From Torymus aiolomorphi (taxonomy: Eukaryota; Arthropoda; Insecta; Hymenoptera; Torymidae): a stretch of DNA of 64,000 bases. Position 1 is the first letter of the stretch. Each line of letters starts with the position of its first letter. Of this stretch, positions 46,777-59,095 are shown one piece after another. The stretch lies in the NCBI GenBank assembly GCA_036365515.1, contig CM070875.1, forward strand, positions 104,698,628-104,762,627. The letters are read 5' to 3'. The notes beneath the pieces are model-generated. The model had not been told where the DNA came from, did not search any database, and saw only the letters and a program-made list of their open reading frames with translations. The position numbers and the translations under genes were made by a program.

Positions 46777-48677
46777 AATATAACATTACACAGCTTAACC
46801 TGTTAACTATGTTCGCAGGACCTAAGCGATTGAACTAAAAGAATGAAACTTGCCTAATATTATATAAGTACATGTTAAAGTAATATCATATTTACAAAAA
46901 AAATTATTGTGTAATGTACGAGTTATAAATTATGCAATATAGTAAATTTCTTATAGTGTGTAGAAGACTATTAAATAGGCAAGTCTTATTGGGTAGATGT
47001 TTGCGAAATACACAATGATGTATTTTAAAACAACAGATACCCTGAAACAAGTTCTTACATGCAGACTAAACATAGAAATTAATTAGACAAGTCACCTATC
47101 CCGTCAAACTCCAAAGCACTAACACTCGAAGATCACTTAGAGCTATCGAAGCAGCAGAATAGGGCTGACACTGCTCAATGGATGCCGGTCTGCTCAGAAT
47201 CATCTAATAACGATCCACTATGTCAGTAATCACACCAGCCGGAAGGAAAGTACTAACAGAGGCCGCCAATTGTGTCTGAATGTCAGGGACAGCCTCTACC
47301 AAGGGATCAACAAAGCACATTAACAGCAGATCAGTCCCTATTTTGAGGGCAAAGAGAGTTAAAATGGCTAATAAATAGATGACACAAAAAGCATACCATA
47401 CAAAAGAAAAATCTACAGCAATGGCTGTTGTTCACTCGCTGTAGCAGCAGATTAACTATACACATAGTCACTAGTATAAGAGCCAAACAAGGAAAGTTGA
47501 GCACCTAAAAACCACATATAATTAATAAATAGATGATCCAGACAACATTTCTACGCCCAAAAAACAGTGTGCAGCAGTGCCCGTCGTTTACACTACTCTG
47601 TTGCGTCGCGCGAGTCGGATCCTCGCATGTGTTTTTCCGTTGTACTTGGTGTGCGAACACAGCCTAGTCAAGATAGCTGTTACGACTGCTGCAGTAGTAT
47701 TCTAGTATTCATGGACGCAGGTCGTAGGGCTAAGTCAGATTGTCGTTACTGAATGCATCAGTATTGAGCTTTCTCCTTTTCTTTTGCTCCCTTTCGCGGT
47801 ATTAGTGTATATATGCATATGTGGCGCAAGTATTTTTTCTTTGTAAGTGAGATTTTGTAGGTATATGTAGTTTGGAACACCCGTCAGTCCGTGAGTAGCT
47901 CATAGTCTTCACCTTTCATTAAAATAGTATAAAATTGAACTATATCTTTTTATCAAATACAACAGTTATGGATAATATAAAAACAAAATTTTGTGAGAGA
48001 GAGATCCACACGCGGGTGTAGTAAGTAGTGAGCGGGAGAGAGGAGGAAGTGAATGCCGCGGTACAGCGGGGAGAAGAGAGTGAGAGCAGCGGCCGAGTGA
48101 GAATGCGAGAGAGGGAGAGCAACGTGGTCGAAATCCAGTTGCGGCCGGGCCGACTCGCGGGTCCGTGAGAGAGAGACAGAGAAAGAGGGGGGGAGGCGCA
48201 TAGTCGCGAAGGAGGAGAAAGAGAGAGACGCAGCAGCGCACGGCGACCAAGTCAGCCCCGCCGAGCGCGTTTGATCGCGCCTTCACGCACTGACGGAGTT
48301 AAGTCATGGCCGGGCGACCACGCGCTCTTCCCGCGGACGATGTACGTCCGGAGATAGGGACGTGAACGAGCGAGCGAGACTCACCGACGCATGCGCGAGA
48401 GCCGATCGCGCGCGGCGACGTCGGCGCGGGCCGCCTTTGGCGTATACATGTGTGCGACCATGCACACACATATTTCGCGCGCGCGGATCACCCGAACCAT
48501 GTGTAGCTTACAAGTAGCCCCTGGGTAATAAATCCAAGTACTTTTATACTTGTTCGCATGTTATTTCGCGCGCCACCTCCCATATCATTTCCTGATTCGG
48601 TGGCTAGGTGAAGACGATACCACCGGCTTCCGGCGAGGTGAGTACACGGTACTCGCGTATAACTAAGTACTCCGGGC

Positions 48678-48680
<3 letters not shown>
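46777..48680. other. Intergenic, no gene seen
   Basis: 46777-47900 is AT-rich with no ORF above background. 47980-48480 is GA- and CG-rich with degenerate GAGA tracts and could be a promoter or 5' exon region, but no TATA/coding evidence was found. Confidence 0.4.
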
Positions 48681-48730
<50 letters not shown>

Positions 48731-48740
48731 GAGAGAGAGA
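48681..48740. repeat. (GA)n tract, 3' tail of CR1-II
   Basis: (TC)n on the minus strand directly after AATAAAGAGAT. Confidence 0.85.
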
Positions 48741-49251
48741 ATCTCTTTATTCGCCTGTAGGGCAAAACTTGATACATAAAATAACAAGCGAAATACATGC
48801 AATAGTAATATACTACACAAAGTCAAATTAAAACAATTTCAAAATACTAAATAAAATCAAGAAAGAGACTAATATAAAAATAAAAAATAACGAAGGTCGC
48901 AAATACATAAATAAATATCATTTTGTAATACAATTAATACAGTTAATAGTTTTGCCAAAAGTAAAAGTATAAAAAGTAAAAAATTAAGAGTAAAAGAAAA
49001 ATTATAAATTAAAATGAAATTTAAAATTAAAATAAAAATATTACAGTTCATTATATATCCCAGGCTAATATCACAGTATAATGCCACTTGGCAGAGTCAT
49101 AAAGACTAGAATCGTAGTAAAAAGCCACTTGGCAGAGTCATAATGACTAGAATCACAGTATAAAGCCACTTGGCAGAGTCATATGTTAGAATAAAATTAC
49201 ACGGTCTATTTACTAGAAGTCTCTAGAAGGCTTCTTTCTCACCAAGAGAAG

Positions 49252-51995
49252 CTAAGGATCAAGATCAATAAAATGTTGACGCACCGCCCTCTTGAATGAT
49301 GAAAAGGAGGGTAGGTAGCGTATGGGGGGAGGGAGGGAGTTCCAGAGGCGAACATCTTGGGCCAAAAATGCCTTATTACTCGTTTTGTAATTTATGGCCG
49401 GAAACTCAAGTTTCGGCTGCACTCCCCTATTGGTCGGCTTAGACTTATGTTTCGTGAAAAACGCAGCTAAATATAATGGCTCACGTATCCTTAATAATTT
49501 GTATAGTAATAATGCTATGAAATAGAGCCTACGTGAGTCCATACGAAGCCAGCCCAGGCGTTTCTTATAGGGGGTGATATGCTCATCCCCCTTAGCTCCC
49601 GTGATATATCTCACACAAGAATTGTTTAACCGTTGCACTTTCTCATGCTGCTCGGCTGACGCGTCTAGGTAGACTACTGTACAATAATCAAGGTGTAACT
49701 GAACAAGGCACTCGACTAATCTTTTGCGAAAAGTCTCAGTGGTACATGCCCTAATAAACCTCAAACTATAAAAGGCTTTATTAACATTCTTAGCAATTTG
49801 TCCAATATGAGGTTTCCATGTTAATTTGCTGTCAAGTGTAACACCGAGACTCGCGACTTCGCTACTAAATGGGATGAGTTCCCCAGATCGCAAACCAATG
49901 CCTGGCAAATCCAATGAGTTCACATGATTAACTCCAACTTTGGAGCCAAACACGATCGCTTTTATCTTGCCAGCATTAAGATGCAAACCAGAGCTCTCCG
50001 GCCATCCAGCCACCATTCGCACCGCATTAGATAGCCGAGCAATGCCTTCCAAGATTTCATCCTTGGTAGTGTCTAGGTAAATCTGTATGTCGTCCGCGTA
50101 GAAAATATGTTTGATAGTTTCACCGTCAAGTACGTCTCGTAAATCATTGACGTAAAGACAGAAAAGCAAAGGGCCCAGGACAGAACCCTGTGAAACTCCT
50201 AGGATAGTACCCAGCCAATCAGAACTGCCATTCTTATTAGAGATGACCATTTGGGTGCGACCTTGTAAATACAATCTGATCCACAGGAGAGCTGACCTTG
50301 AGAACCTTAGCTGACTAAGTTTACGCAATAGTTCTGTCGGTGAAATGGTATTAAAGGCCTTGCTAAAGTCACATATGTCGAATGTCGAATGCCGTCAGTC
50401 AGCTTGAGAAGTGCCGTCTGAGTGCTGTGGTGCTGTCGAAATCCAGCCTGGAGGCGGTCTAGTAAATTATTCTTATTATAATAGTCCGTGATTTGGTTAT
50501 AGACAATCTTTTCAAGCACTTTGGAGAGAAAGCACAGTAATGTTATAGGACGAAAGTCCGACACGGTAGATGGCGCTAGCTTCCTTTTAAGAGCAATTAC
50601 CTATGCTTGCTTCCAAGAACCAGGAAAAACTCCCTGCGCAAAAGAGGTATTGAAAATCCTGACTAAAAATTCACCGATTATAGGTAAAGCTTTCACGATC
50701 ACACCCTGTGGAACTCCGTCTACCCCCTTTGCCTGCGAGGACAAATGTGATATTGCAAAGACTATGTCGCTCAAGGTAACTGGTTTAAAACAGACACCGT
50801 CCTCTGTTGCAGGCCAAATGACGTCCATTGCTTCGTCGATGTTTTCGACTCCCCCGGCGTAAAGCCATGGTGATCATCCTCTCTACGCTTTGGTAGAAGG
50901 CCGAGTTTACGCATTTCCTTCCATATGTTTTTGATATCATCAAAAGCGTCAGTGAAATGTTTATGAAGGAAGGAGTTACGCTCTTGCGCGTTACGTACGT
51001 CGACTTCATTGCTGAGCCTGAGGAACTCATTCAACACAGTCGCGCGCCCAGTACGTTTGTAACGTCTATGAGCCGCATTGCGTTTGTTGATCAGCTGCCT
51101 CAGTTCGGAACCAATCCAAGGAGCATTTACTTTTTTAGGATTCACAGTTTTTAGAGGCGCTAAGTTATTAATGACATGGTTTAAATTCGAATTTAAGGAA
51201 TGTAAAGCTCCCTCCAAATCGGCTTCAACCGAACTCATGCTTGCTCAGTCACAGCTTGCCAGCAATTCACTAAGTGTGTTCGGACAGATATTTTTGTAGT
51301 CTCTGTAGGAGAAGGAATCTCTTACAGGCGCTGGCACGAAATAATTAATAGTAGCATCAATAATAGCGTGCTTACCAAAGCTGGGCAGACATTCGTTCTT
51401 AAAGTTAAGAACCTCGTCATTTTCGTCTGTTAGAATTAAGTCGATCCATGTGTGAGATGTTGGAGATTTGTGATGTGTTGGGCCATGCAAAACAATTTGT
51501 AGAGACAGCTCTTTTACTAGATTTATGATGGTATATGCATCAGCATCGGACGACAATGACAAATCAGCATTCAAATTCCCCATGATGAATTTGTGGCTGT
51601 AGTCTCCGCAAAGATCCCGCAATACATCGAAAAGGTCGGTGTCCTTTTGCATGGCAATGTGGGGCGTCTATAGATGACACCGACTAGAATGGGTACGTCG
51701 GAACCCCGCTGTACACTACAAAATAAATACTCAGGCATGGAAGATCTTCCTAAACCCTGAGTATTGGACGATGCTAATTTTGTGACTTCGAAATCACTTC
51801 GTACATACAGAGCAACACCGCCCCCATTCGTATTGCGATCTTGCCGCAGTACTGAGTAGCCACCAATTTGAATGACGCCGTCATCGACTTCCGGACCCAA
51901 CCACGATTCTGCTATGCCAAAGAGGTGATAAGAGGGATTTTCAGCAAGATGTAAACGTAGATTATCAAGAGGCGATTTGATCGAGTTGATGTTCA
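49252..51995 (-). pseudogene. CR1-II ORF2: endonuclease and RT, frameshifted
   Basis: Endonuclease: FLNINSIKSPLDNLRLHL, IAESWLGPEV (catalytic Glu), GVIYRRP, then IMGNLNADLSL (family GDFN; Asp replaced by Asn), WIDLILT and FGKHAIIDA (family SDHxxI). RT: MSDFRPITLLCFLSKVLEKI, LQAGFRQHHSTQTALLKL, a frameshift across the first catalytic motif near 50370, then GVSQGSVLGPLLFCLYVND and FYADDIQIYL (catalytic ADD kept), ending NSLPPPIRYLPSFSSFKRAV at 49252. The final open block is 358 codons. Several frameshifts (51650, 51240, 50830, 50590, 50370) make it inactive. Confidence 0.85.
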
Positions 51996-52053
51996 GAAAG
52001 TCCGCCTTGAGGAAATCACCACTCCCCGGGATACTTGTAGCAGTCGATCCCAG

Positions 52054-53838
52054 TCATGATGCCTGCTCCGATCTGACACCCTGTTCTGCTTCCTGCTCTC
52101 CGTTAGCTATGTTGCATGATACATTTCTGGCTACGTTTATAGAATCAGATACTTTACTGTTGGGCAGATGTTGTTTGGAAGTAGATTGGCTAGCCTTTTG
52201 AATGACTTGCAGATCGGTAGCAGTGGTGAAGACATGCGCTCGCTCACCACCCCTTCGTCTGGCCAGAAATCTGCCGCCCGAGTGCCAAATATATTTAAAG
52301 CTCAGTCCCTGGGCTATGGATTTTAAGCTTTTAAATACCTGGAATTTGTCATCGGGCAACAACTCATTGATAAAAATTTTGTGATTTGGCACACAAGCAG
52401 CCGAAACGAGGCAATATGATTCGGGGTCGATATCATTCGTGGTGATGTAATTATTAGCAAGAGAGCGCTTAGCCCTCATTACATCTATGACCGAGCTCTA
52501 ACTGCCGAGCCTAACTAATGCGCCGGATCCCGATATCAAACCCCCCTCTGCTTCACCTCCCTTCCTCAAGGACTGGTCCCGGGCCTGCACCACGCGTGAT
52601 TTTAAGATGTTATCTCTTATTAGAGAAGGGAGGACTGTTGTGAGCACTGCGAAAGCAACCTCATCGGTTAGTTCGGTGGTATCAACATAATCTTTTCTTA
52701 AGACTCCATTGAGAATCACCTCGCAGCACTCAGAACCATCATTCCCAAAACCCGTAGATGAAGTTCCAGGGCCAGGCCGCGAGGAGGGATATAATTGCAG
52801 CATGTTGTTGCTGGCAGAGTGGGTGGAGTCATCAGTGTCACATACCTTGCAGTTGGTTTTTAATAATTCTAAATCTACATCTAAATCTAATTCCGCACTA
52901 CCCCTATGAGCACACTGGATGCATTCAGAGCTGCTAAGTGCTTTGTCGATTTTAGATATCAATACAGAATTGTTCTCCAGAAGCAGATCACATTTAGCGT
53001 CAAAAGGAGTCAAGTAAAGTAGTTTGCTTTGTCACTTGCTCCTCAAGAGCGGAGATTCGTGAGCAGCTGCGCATGTTATTTAAATTTTCATCATTAGATG
53101 TGATAATAGCGTTGCTCGACACGAATCCCCGGTTCTCAGGGAGCTTTAGATCGTCTAGCTGCTTATGGATCATGTCAGACCTCTAAAAAAAATGATTCAG
53201 TGTACTCATAGGGATATAAACATACGTAGCACCCACGTTTATATCCCTCTGCTGTGGGGGTAGTGAGTGAGCGGTGACGGAAGATGACGTGTCAGAGTTA
53301 TTGTCCGCCGATGGCTCAGTCTTCTCTAACTCTCTGTCCGAATGAGCGGATGGTAGGGGCTGAGTTACAGCGATCCGCCTGGCGCTGATAGTCAGCCGTG
53401 CATTGTGCGCCTGCAGACAGCTGATCCGCTCGGCGCCTCTCTCCAGTTCTCCCGGCCCCTGTACTCCGGCAGCCCGCTCTGCAGACTCACCGCTGGCCCC
53501 AAGCAGCGAGCTAGAGGCGTTCGCGCTGCTGTTACGCGCAGGAGGTTTATTAGCCGGCGTCGATGAGCCAAGAGGCGAGCGATGGTGGGGGGCGGTAGTA
53601 ATAGATGTATTGGGCGTACGTCGCTGTGAGAACGACGCGCGCGTGCTCACCTGCGTGCTCCTTGGCATGGCGAAGTTCGACGCCCTCGCTGATTTTGGCT
53701 GCTCCTCGGTACGGCATAAGTCGAATGGGGCACCTTTTCGCTTGCCAGAGCATTTTGAGTGGCATGGCCAGCGACATATAGAGCACAATCCCAGCTACCT
53801 CGCTGATGATTCACCACACACCTCGCACTTCTGATACA
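52054..53838 (-). pseudogene. CR1-II ORF1: PHD-finger RNA-binding protein
   Basis: N-terminus MYQKCEVCGESSAR, in-frame TAG, then LCSICRWPCHSKCSG and PFDLC: Cys-Cys-Cys-Cys-His-Cys spacing of a PHD-type finger common in CR1 ORF1. A Ser/Pro/Ala-rich middle follows, a frameshift near 53180, then 53013-52498 and a C-terminal block (52479-52054: RAKRSLANNYI, HKIFINELLP, FKYIWHSGGRFLARR) resembling the conserved end of ORF1 proteins that precedes ORF2. Broken by two or more stops. Confidence 0.7.
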
Positions 53839-54960
53839 TGTTCTGCAGCAAAACAAAACAACCATACGATCACTTCTGCTGACGTTGTTGACAGCTTGCT
53901 GTCAGCTGGCGGTTAGCTTGGAAGATTTGAAAAATTTGCCATTGTGTTGCGATGTTTAAGTGCAAATCGTGTGCTGGCTTGCAGTGTGGTACAGTGCAGT
54001 GCTGAAGCGATGGTTAGTTGATTGCGATGTGTGGGTGAGAGCGATGAGTCTTCCGAATTTGATCTCACTGACGATGCCAGCCAAAACCCGTAAAATGATG
54101 GTATGATTTGCCGACTTCGGAGGTTCGAGTAAGCGTCGTTTGCAGAAAAGTAACTCCTGGCTCATAGAACACCATGAAAAGCATGGGCCCTTAGGCGGAG
54201 AGCTTGAGAGCCGGTGGAGCTACTTTCCTATAAAAAAAGGTCAAAAGAGTGCAATAATTTTCAGTAAAGCTTAAGGGGGTGTCAAACTCAATTTTTACCG
54301 ACCGAGCAAAAAATATATTGTTTTTAATAGAAAAAAAAATATATAACGATATATGAAAAATAATGAGTGCATTGCCCTCCGTAATTACATTATTAATCAT
54401 TCTGCAAAATGCCAAGTCAATATTCAAATGCGTCTAAGAATGGCATTTGAACGAAAATTTCGTTCAAATGCCATTCTCAGATGCCTTAAAATATCGACGT
54501 GAAACTTTGCAGAATGATTCATAATGTCATTACGGAGGGCAATGCACTCATGATTATGCATAATATTATAAAAAAAAATAGATTATTGTACCATATGGGT
54601 AATATGTAACATCGCGAGATTCGCGAGTCGGCGACGGCAGCGACGGCAGCGGCCAGCGGCGCGGCCTTGCCCGTGTGTGTGTACGCGCATGCACTGCTGG
54701 CTACAGCCCAGCTGAGCTGTCCATCGCCGATGCCTGGGCCTAGGCCCTCCGGGAGGCGGTCTCGTGTTGCCGCCACCACCTCCGCCGCCACCTTCGCCAC
54801 CTGGACCGCTCGCAGACGGCGCAGCCTGGAGCGCCGCATCAGCCGCCCACCTCGCAGACCGTAGCGTCCGTACCGCACCGTGTGCGTGCACACCCAACGG
54901 ACCGTGCCGCTTGGACTTGGCCCCGCCGTAAGACAGAAAAGTAAGTCATTCAAGAATTTA
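53839..54960. other. Mostly non-coding; possible 5' exon
   Basis: 53880-54200 is unique-looking. 54600-54940 is very GC-rich, with an ORF on both strands, and ends in AGAAAAGTAAGT (donor at 54941), compatible with a first exon of a host gene. Not proven. The short hairpin at 54358-54556 is listed separately. Confidence 0.35.
54358..54556. repeat. Short foldback hairpin, arms about 99 bp
   Basis: Arms meet at CGAAAATTTCG (about 54457) with no spacer; the outer parts ATGAGTGCATTGCCCTCCG and CGGAGGGCAATGCACTCAT match. Transcribed, it would form a long hairpin RNA; could be a MITE. Confidence 0.85.
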
Positions 54961-54969
54961 TTTATTTTA

Positions 54970-55216
54970 CGGCGTTGTTATTTGTACGACAGATCTGTCG
55001 TACAAATAACCTATAACCCACTTAGAAACGTGTAAAAATCACTGTTTTGAAAGTCTGACATGGAAGGGACTATTATTTCTTTAGTCAAGCGTCAATCCTT
55101 GCCTATTTTTTTCTTTAATCAAGCGTCAATTCTTCGGCTAAAGAAAATTGAAGGTTAGGTTTTACGTATATATAGTTATACCTATCTAGCAATCTGGCGT
55201 ATAAATAACAACGGCC
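54970..55216. mobile_element. MITE copy 2 (same family as 35592-35840)
   Basis: 247 bp, nearly identical to the copy in the Copia-3 leader. No obvious TSD here. Confidence 0.8.
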
Positions 55217-56480
55217 AACTGTAGATTTGATGCGCTTTTTCGACTTTTCATTCCAAAGATTACAGATCTAAATAATCAGCAAGTGTGGAGATACTGCATT
55301 TTCTGTGTATTTTTCAAAATATTTTCAAGAAAAGTCATTTCCTCCAAACTGGCTGATTGAGTAGATCTGAAATCTAATATACAATGCCTCAGCATGTACT
55401 GGATTCTGTGTAAACATTCTCATAAACTTTAAGCGAGGATGAGGAGGTCTACCTTGGAAATGCACACGCGCTTTTTCGACTTTTCATTTCAAAGATCGCT
55501 TTCCATTCTCTACAAATATTTCAAACTTTACACACACTATGTAATACATGCTGAGGGACTGTTTATCAAGTTTAAGATCTAAATAATTAGCAAGTGAGGA
55601 GATATTGCAATTTGTATGCTCTTTTTAAGAAATGTTCAAGTAAAAAAGTTATTTCCCCTACACTGGCTGATTGAAAAGTTCTAAATTTAATATACAGTGC
55701 CTCAGCATGCATTGCATTGTGTGAGAACATTCTGGTAAACTATGAGAAAGAGTGAGGAGGTTTTTGTCGCAAATGCACATGCGGCTTTTTGACATTTCGT
55801 TCCAAAGATCCCTTTCCATTCCCTACAAGTATCTTAAACTTTCCATACATAATGGAATACATGCTGAGGGACAGTTTATCAAGTTTCAGATCTACATAAT
55901 TAGTAAGTCTGGAGATATTGCAATTTTTGTGCTTTTTCAGGAAATTGTTAAGAAAGAAAAGTAATTTCCTCCAAACTGGCTGATTGAATAGATCTGAAAC
56001 CTAATATACAATGCCTCAGTATGTACTGGATTGTGTGTAAACATTCTCACACACTTTAAGCGAGGGTGAGGAGGTCTACATTGGAAATGCACACGCGCTT
56101 TTACGACTTTTCATTTCAAAGATCCCTTTCCATTCTCTACAAATATTTCAAACTTTACACACACTATGTAATACATGCTGAAGGATATTGTTTATCAAGT
56201 TTCAAATCCAAATAATTAGCAAGTGTGGAGATATTGCAATTTGTATGCTCTTTTTAAGAAATGTTCAAGAAAAAAAGTTATTTCGCCTACACTGGCTGAT
56301 TGAAAAGATCTAAAATTTAATATACAATGCCTCAACATGTATTGGATTGTGTTTTAACATTCTGGTAAACTTTAACCGAGGGTGATGAGGTCTTAGTTGG
56401 AAATGCACATGCACTTTTTCGACTTTTCATTCCAAAGACCCTTTCCATTTTCTACAGATATCTTAACTTTCCATTTATCT
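55217..56480 (+). repeat. Tandem array of about 310-bp units
   Basis: CGACTTTTCAT recurs at 55237, 55480, (55789), 56105 and 56420; each unit also has CACTGGCTGATTGAAAAG-like and GCCTCAGCATGTA-like blocks. About four units with many substitutions. No conserved ORF. Confidence 0.85.
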
Positions 56481-57698
56481 ACTCCCTCTGCTTCTGGCAG
56501 GTCGATACTGCTATCCTCATTCCTATACTGCTTAACACTTTATTAATATAGTCTGTTTTGCCCTAGGCGAAGAGCTCCTGCAGAAGACAACACGTCTTCA
56601 TATAATTCTACTCTCCTCCAGGGCAGCCAACACAACTACTACGTCCTGAAGACATCAGCTAGACAAACATATCGTAGAAGTGAGAGCGAAGGTGTATATA
56701 AATATAGTTTGATCTCCTGTGCCAGACTCGAGTAAGTATTTCACTTCGGATTTGGACTTTATCTTGTAGTACAGCCGAACCTAGTCTCCAACTTTCCATC
56801 GGTCTACTCCTCTGTTCCTGGCAGTTCGATACTGCTATCCTCATCCCTACTCCTTAATACATTATTAATATATTTTGTATTGTCCTAGGGGAAGAGCTCC
56901 TGTAGAAGACAACAAGTCTTCATATAACTCTACTCTTCTCGAGGACAGCCAACGCAACTACCACTTCCAGAGGACATCACCTAGGCGAACACAACGGAGA
57001 AGGGAGGGCGAAGGTGTAGTTGAACGTAGTTCGCGCTTCCGTGACAGACTCGAGTAAGTACTTCACTTCGGATTTGGACTTTATCCTGTAGTATAGCCGA
57101 ACCTAGCCTCCAACTTTCCATCTGTCTACTCCTCTGTTCCTGGCAGTTTGATACTGCTCTCCTCATCCCCACTGCCTAAAACATTATTAATATATTTTGT
57201 TTTGCTCTAGGCGAAGAGCTCCTGCAGAAGACAACAGGTCTTCATATCATTCTACTCTCCTCGAGGGCAGCCAACGCCACTACCACTTCCCGAGGACATC
57301 ACCTAGGCGAACACAACGGAGAAGGGAGGGCGAAGGTGTAGTTGAATGTAGTTCGCGCTTCCGTGACAGACTCGAGTAAGTACTTCACTTCGGATTTGGA
57401 CTTTATCCTGTAGTATAGCCGAACCTAGCCTCCATCTTTCCATCTGTCTACTCCTCTGTTCCTGGCAGTTTGATACTGCTCTCCTCATCCCCACTGCCTA
57501 AAACATTATTAATATATTTTGTTTTGCTCTAGGCGAAGAGCTCCTGCAGAAGACAACAGGTCTTCATATCATTCTACTCTCCTCGAGGGCAGCCAACGCA
57601 ACTACCACTTCCCGAGGATATCACCTAGGCGGACACGACGGAGAAGGGACGACGAAGGTATACTTGAATGTCTGCGCTCCCGCGACAGACTCGAGATG
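56481..57698 (+). repeat. Four 322-bp tandem units, exon-intron-like
   Basis: Unit starts at 56567, 56889, 57211 and 57533 are exactly 322 bp apart. The units become more alike from left to right. Splice-like signals bound the same 165 bp in the first three units. Confidence 0.9.
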
Positions 57699-57701
57699 TA
57701 G
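56567..57701 (+). CDS. Possible gene with tandemly duplicated 55-codon exons
   Basis: Each unit has a T-rich tract ending in CTAG (acceptor), 165 bp (56567-56731, 56889-57053, 57211-57375, last 57533-57694 with 3 nt fewer) and GTAAGTA (donor; lost in the last). All four are open in the same frame, and entry and exit are both phase 2, so exons join in frame. The peptide is Arg/Ser-rich (RAPxEDNxSSY, TSPRRTQRRREGEGVV, RFRDRLE), probably disordered. The last unit runs to TAG at 57699-57701, which is supplied by the foldback inserted there. No upstream exon or start codon is identified. The 157-bp spacers are as conserved as the exons, so this may be a satellite; no function is assigned. Confidence 0.35.
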
Positions 57702-58245
57702 TCTAGGCGCCAGGGGGGTTTCCGTGGCCGATGGATGTCCACACTTCCACCAAAGCTTTTCTTACGTATTTTTGACTGCTGATTCTGAATTTCGAAGGTG
57801 GAACGTCGCCAAACTGTTAGTTTTTTGTTATTAACAATTTAATTGTTTAAATTGCTGCCAAATCAATATGATTAATTATAACTGAATCCTAACTGCCTAA
57901 ATCTGTAGTAAATTGATCTAGAATATGCTCGTTTTTTCAGAATTGAAAAATTTTGGTTAGAACCCGAATTATTGCAAATTTAGTGCAATAAGTCGCGAAT
58001 TCGAGCGCAAACGTGCATAATTCTAGATCAATTTACTACAGTTTTAGACAGTTAGGATTCAGTTATAATTAATCATATTGATTTGGCCGCAGTTTAAACA
58101 ATTAAATTGTTAATAACAAAAAACTAACATTTTGGCGACTGTCCACCTTCGAAATTCAGAATCAGCAGACAAAAATACGTAAGAAAAGCTTTGGTGGAGG
58201 CGTGGACATCCATCGGCCACGGAAACCCCCCTGGTGCCTAGACTA
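57699..58245. mobile_element. Foldback MITE, arms about 233 bp
   Basis: TAGTCTAGGCGCCAGGGGGG...CCCCCCTGGTGCCTAGACTA, arms 57699-57931 and 58012-58245, 80-bp spacer. Flanked by ATG on both sides (57696-57698, 58246-58248), or by a TA duplication if the ends are GTCTAGG. No ORF. Confidence 0.85.
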
Positions 58246-58639
58246 ATGTCAGTATTTAGGGCACACCTGATTTTTAGGTACGAATTATATCTCCCCAAAA
58301 AGTAACAGTTTTCTGCGGGTCCACACGGAAAGAAAACTCTTACTGCTACAGTTAAAACGGCTTACTCGTGGAGTATAGGAGTTCCTTTACTATATAAGTA
58401 AGGTGGTTTTAGCAATCTTAGTAAGGGACCCATACTTTTACGGTATGTTGCTTTTCATACTACAACAGTTACACAATTATACGATCGTTGGATCAGCGGC
58501 ATATACCGACGTAACAGCGTCACACGATTTTAGTATACATTGCTTCCACCTTCAATTGTAAGGGAGAAATACTATAGCGGTAACGGTTGCTACCTGCTAA
58601 TACGGAAATGACAACTATTATAAGGAAGTGTGACTTATC
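58246..58639. other. AT-rich unique-looking stretch
   Basis: No ORF or repeat recognised. Confidence 0.5.
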
Positions 58640-59095
58640 GATAATTGAAAGCATCGAATGCGTCGTCTAGGTCTTTGAGGTGGTCAATGATGGAGTCGAG
58701 GTGATGCGCTCCGAAGTTTTTTCCGTTTAGATCCCAGGACGCATCTAATACGTAGTCAAAGTGTTCGGGGTATCCGATGATGATGTCTAGGTCGTGTGCT
58801 CCGTAGTTTTTTGTCTTTAGATGTTGGAACGTATCAAATGCGTGGTTTAGGTCTTTGTGGTAGCCGATGTGGTAGTCTAGGTTTTTTGCATTAAAATATC
58901 AGGGCGCATTTAATACGCAGTGCAGGTGTTCAGGGTAGCCGATGACGAGGTCTAGGTGGTGCGCTTTGTAGTCTTTGGCGTTTGGATATCAGGGCGCATC
59001 TAATACGTGGTCCAGGTCTTCGGGGAAGCCGGTGACGATATTTAGGTGGTGCGCTCCGTAGTTTTTGGCTAATAGGTGTTGGACATGTCAAAACT
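58640..59095 (-). repeat. 105-bp minisatellite, inverted array
   Basis: Four to five units with GTCTAGGT, TGGTGCGCTCCGTAGTTTTT and the reverse complement of the units at 61385-62265. Confidence 0.85.

Larger units (their letters stand above)
48681..53838 (-). mobile_element. CR1-type non-LTR element II, nearly full length
   Basis: On the minus strand: ORF1 (53838-52054), ORF2 (51995-49252), 3' UTR with three copies of GCCACTTGGCAGAGTCAT (49085, 49122, 49167), then GGCGAATAAAGAGA followed by a (TC)n tail (48740-48681). Simple-repeat 3' tails of this kind are typical of several CR1-group families. Frameshifts throughout ORF2. Confidence 0.85.

Noticed and set aside
47940..48286. Ser/Leu-rich ORFs
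   Set aside because: Compositional, from degenerate GAGA sequence.
48488..48826. ORF of Ser-Leu repeats
   Set aside because: Lies across the (GA)n tail of CR1-II.
54583..54953. Long GC-rich ORFs on both strands as genes
   Set aside because: Overlapping ORFs on both strands reflect low stop frequency in GC-rich DNA; only the splice donor hints at an exon.
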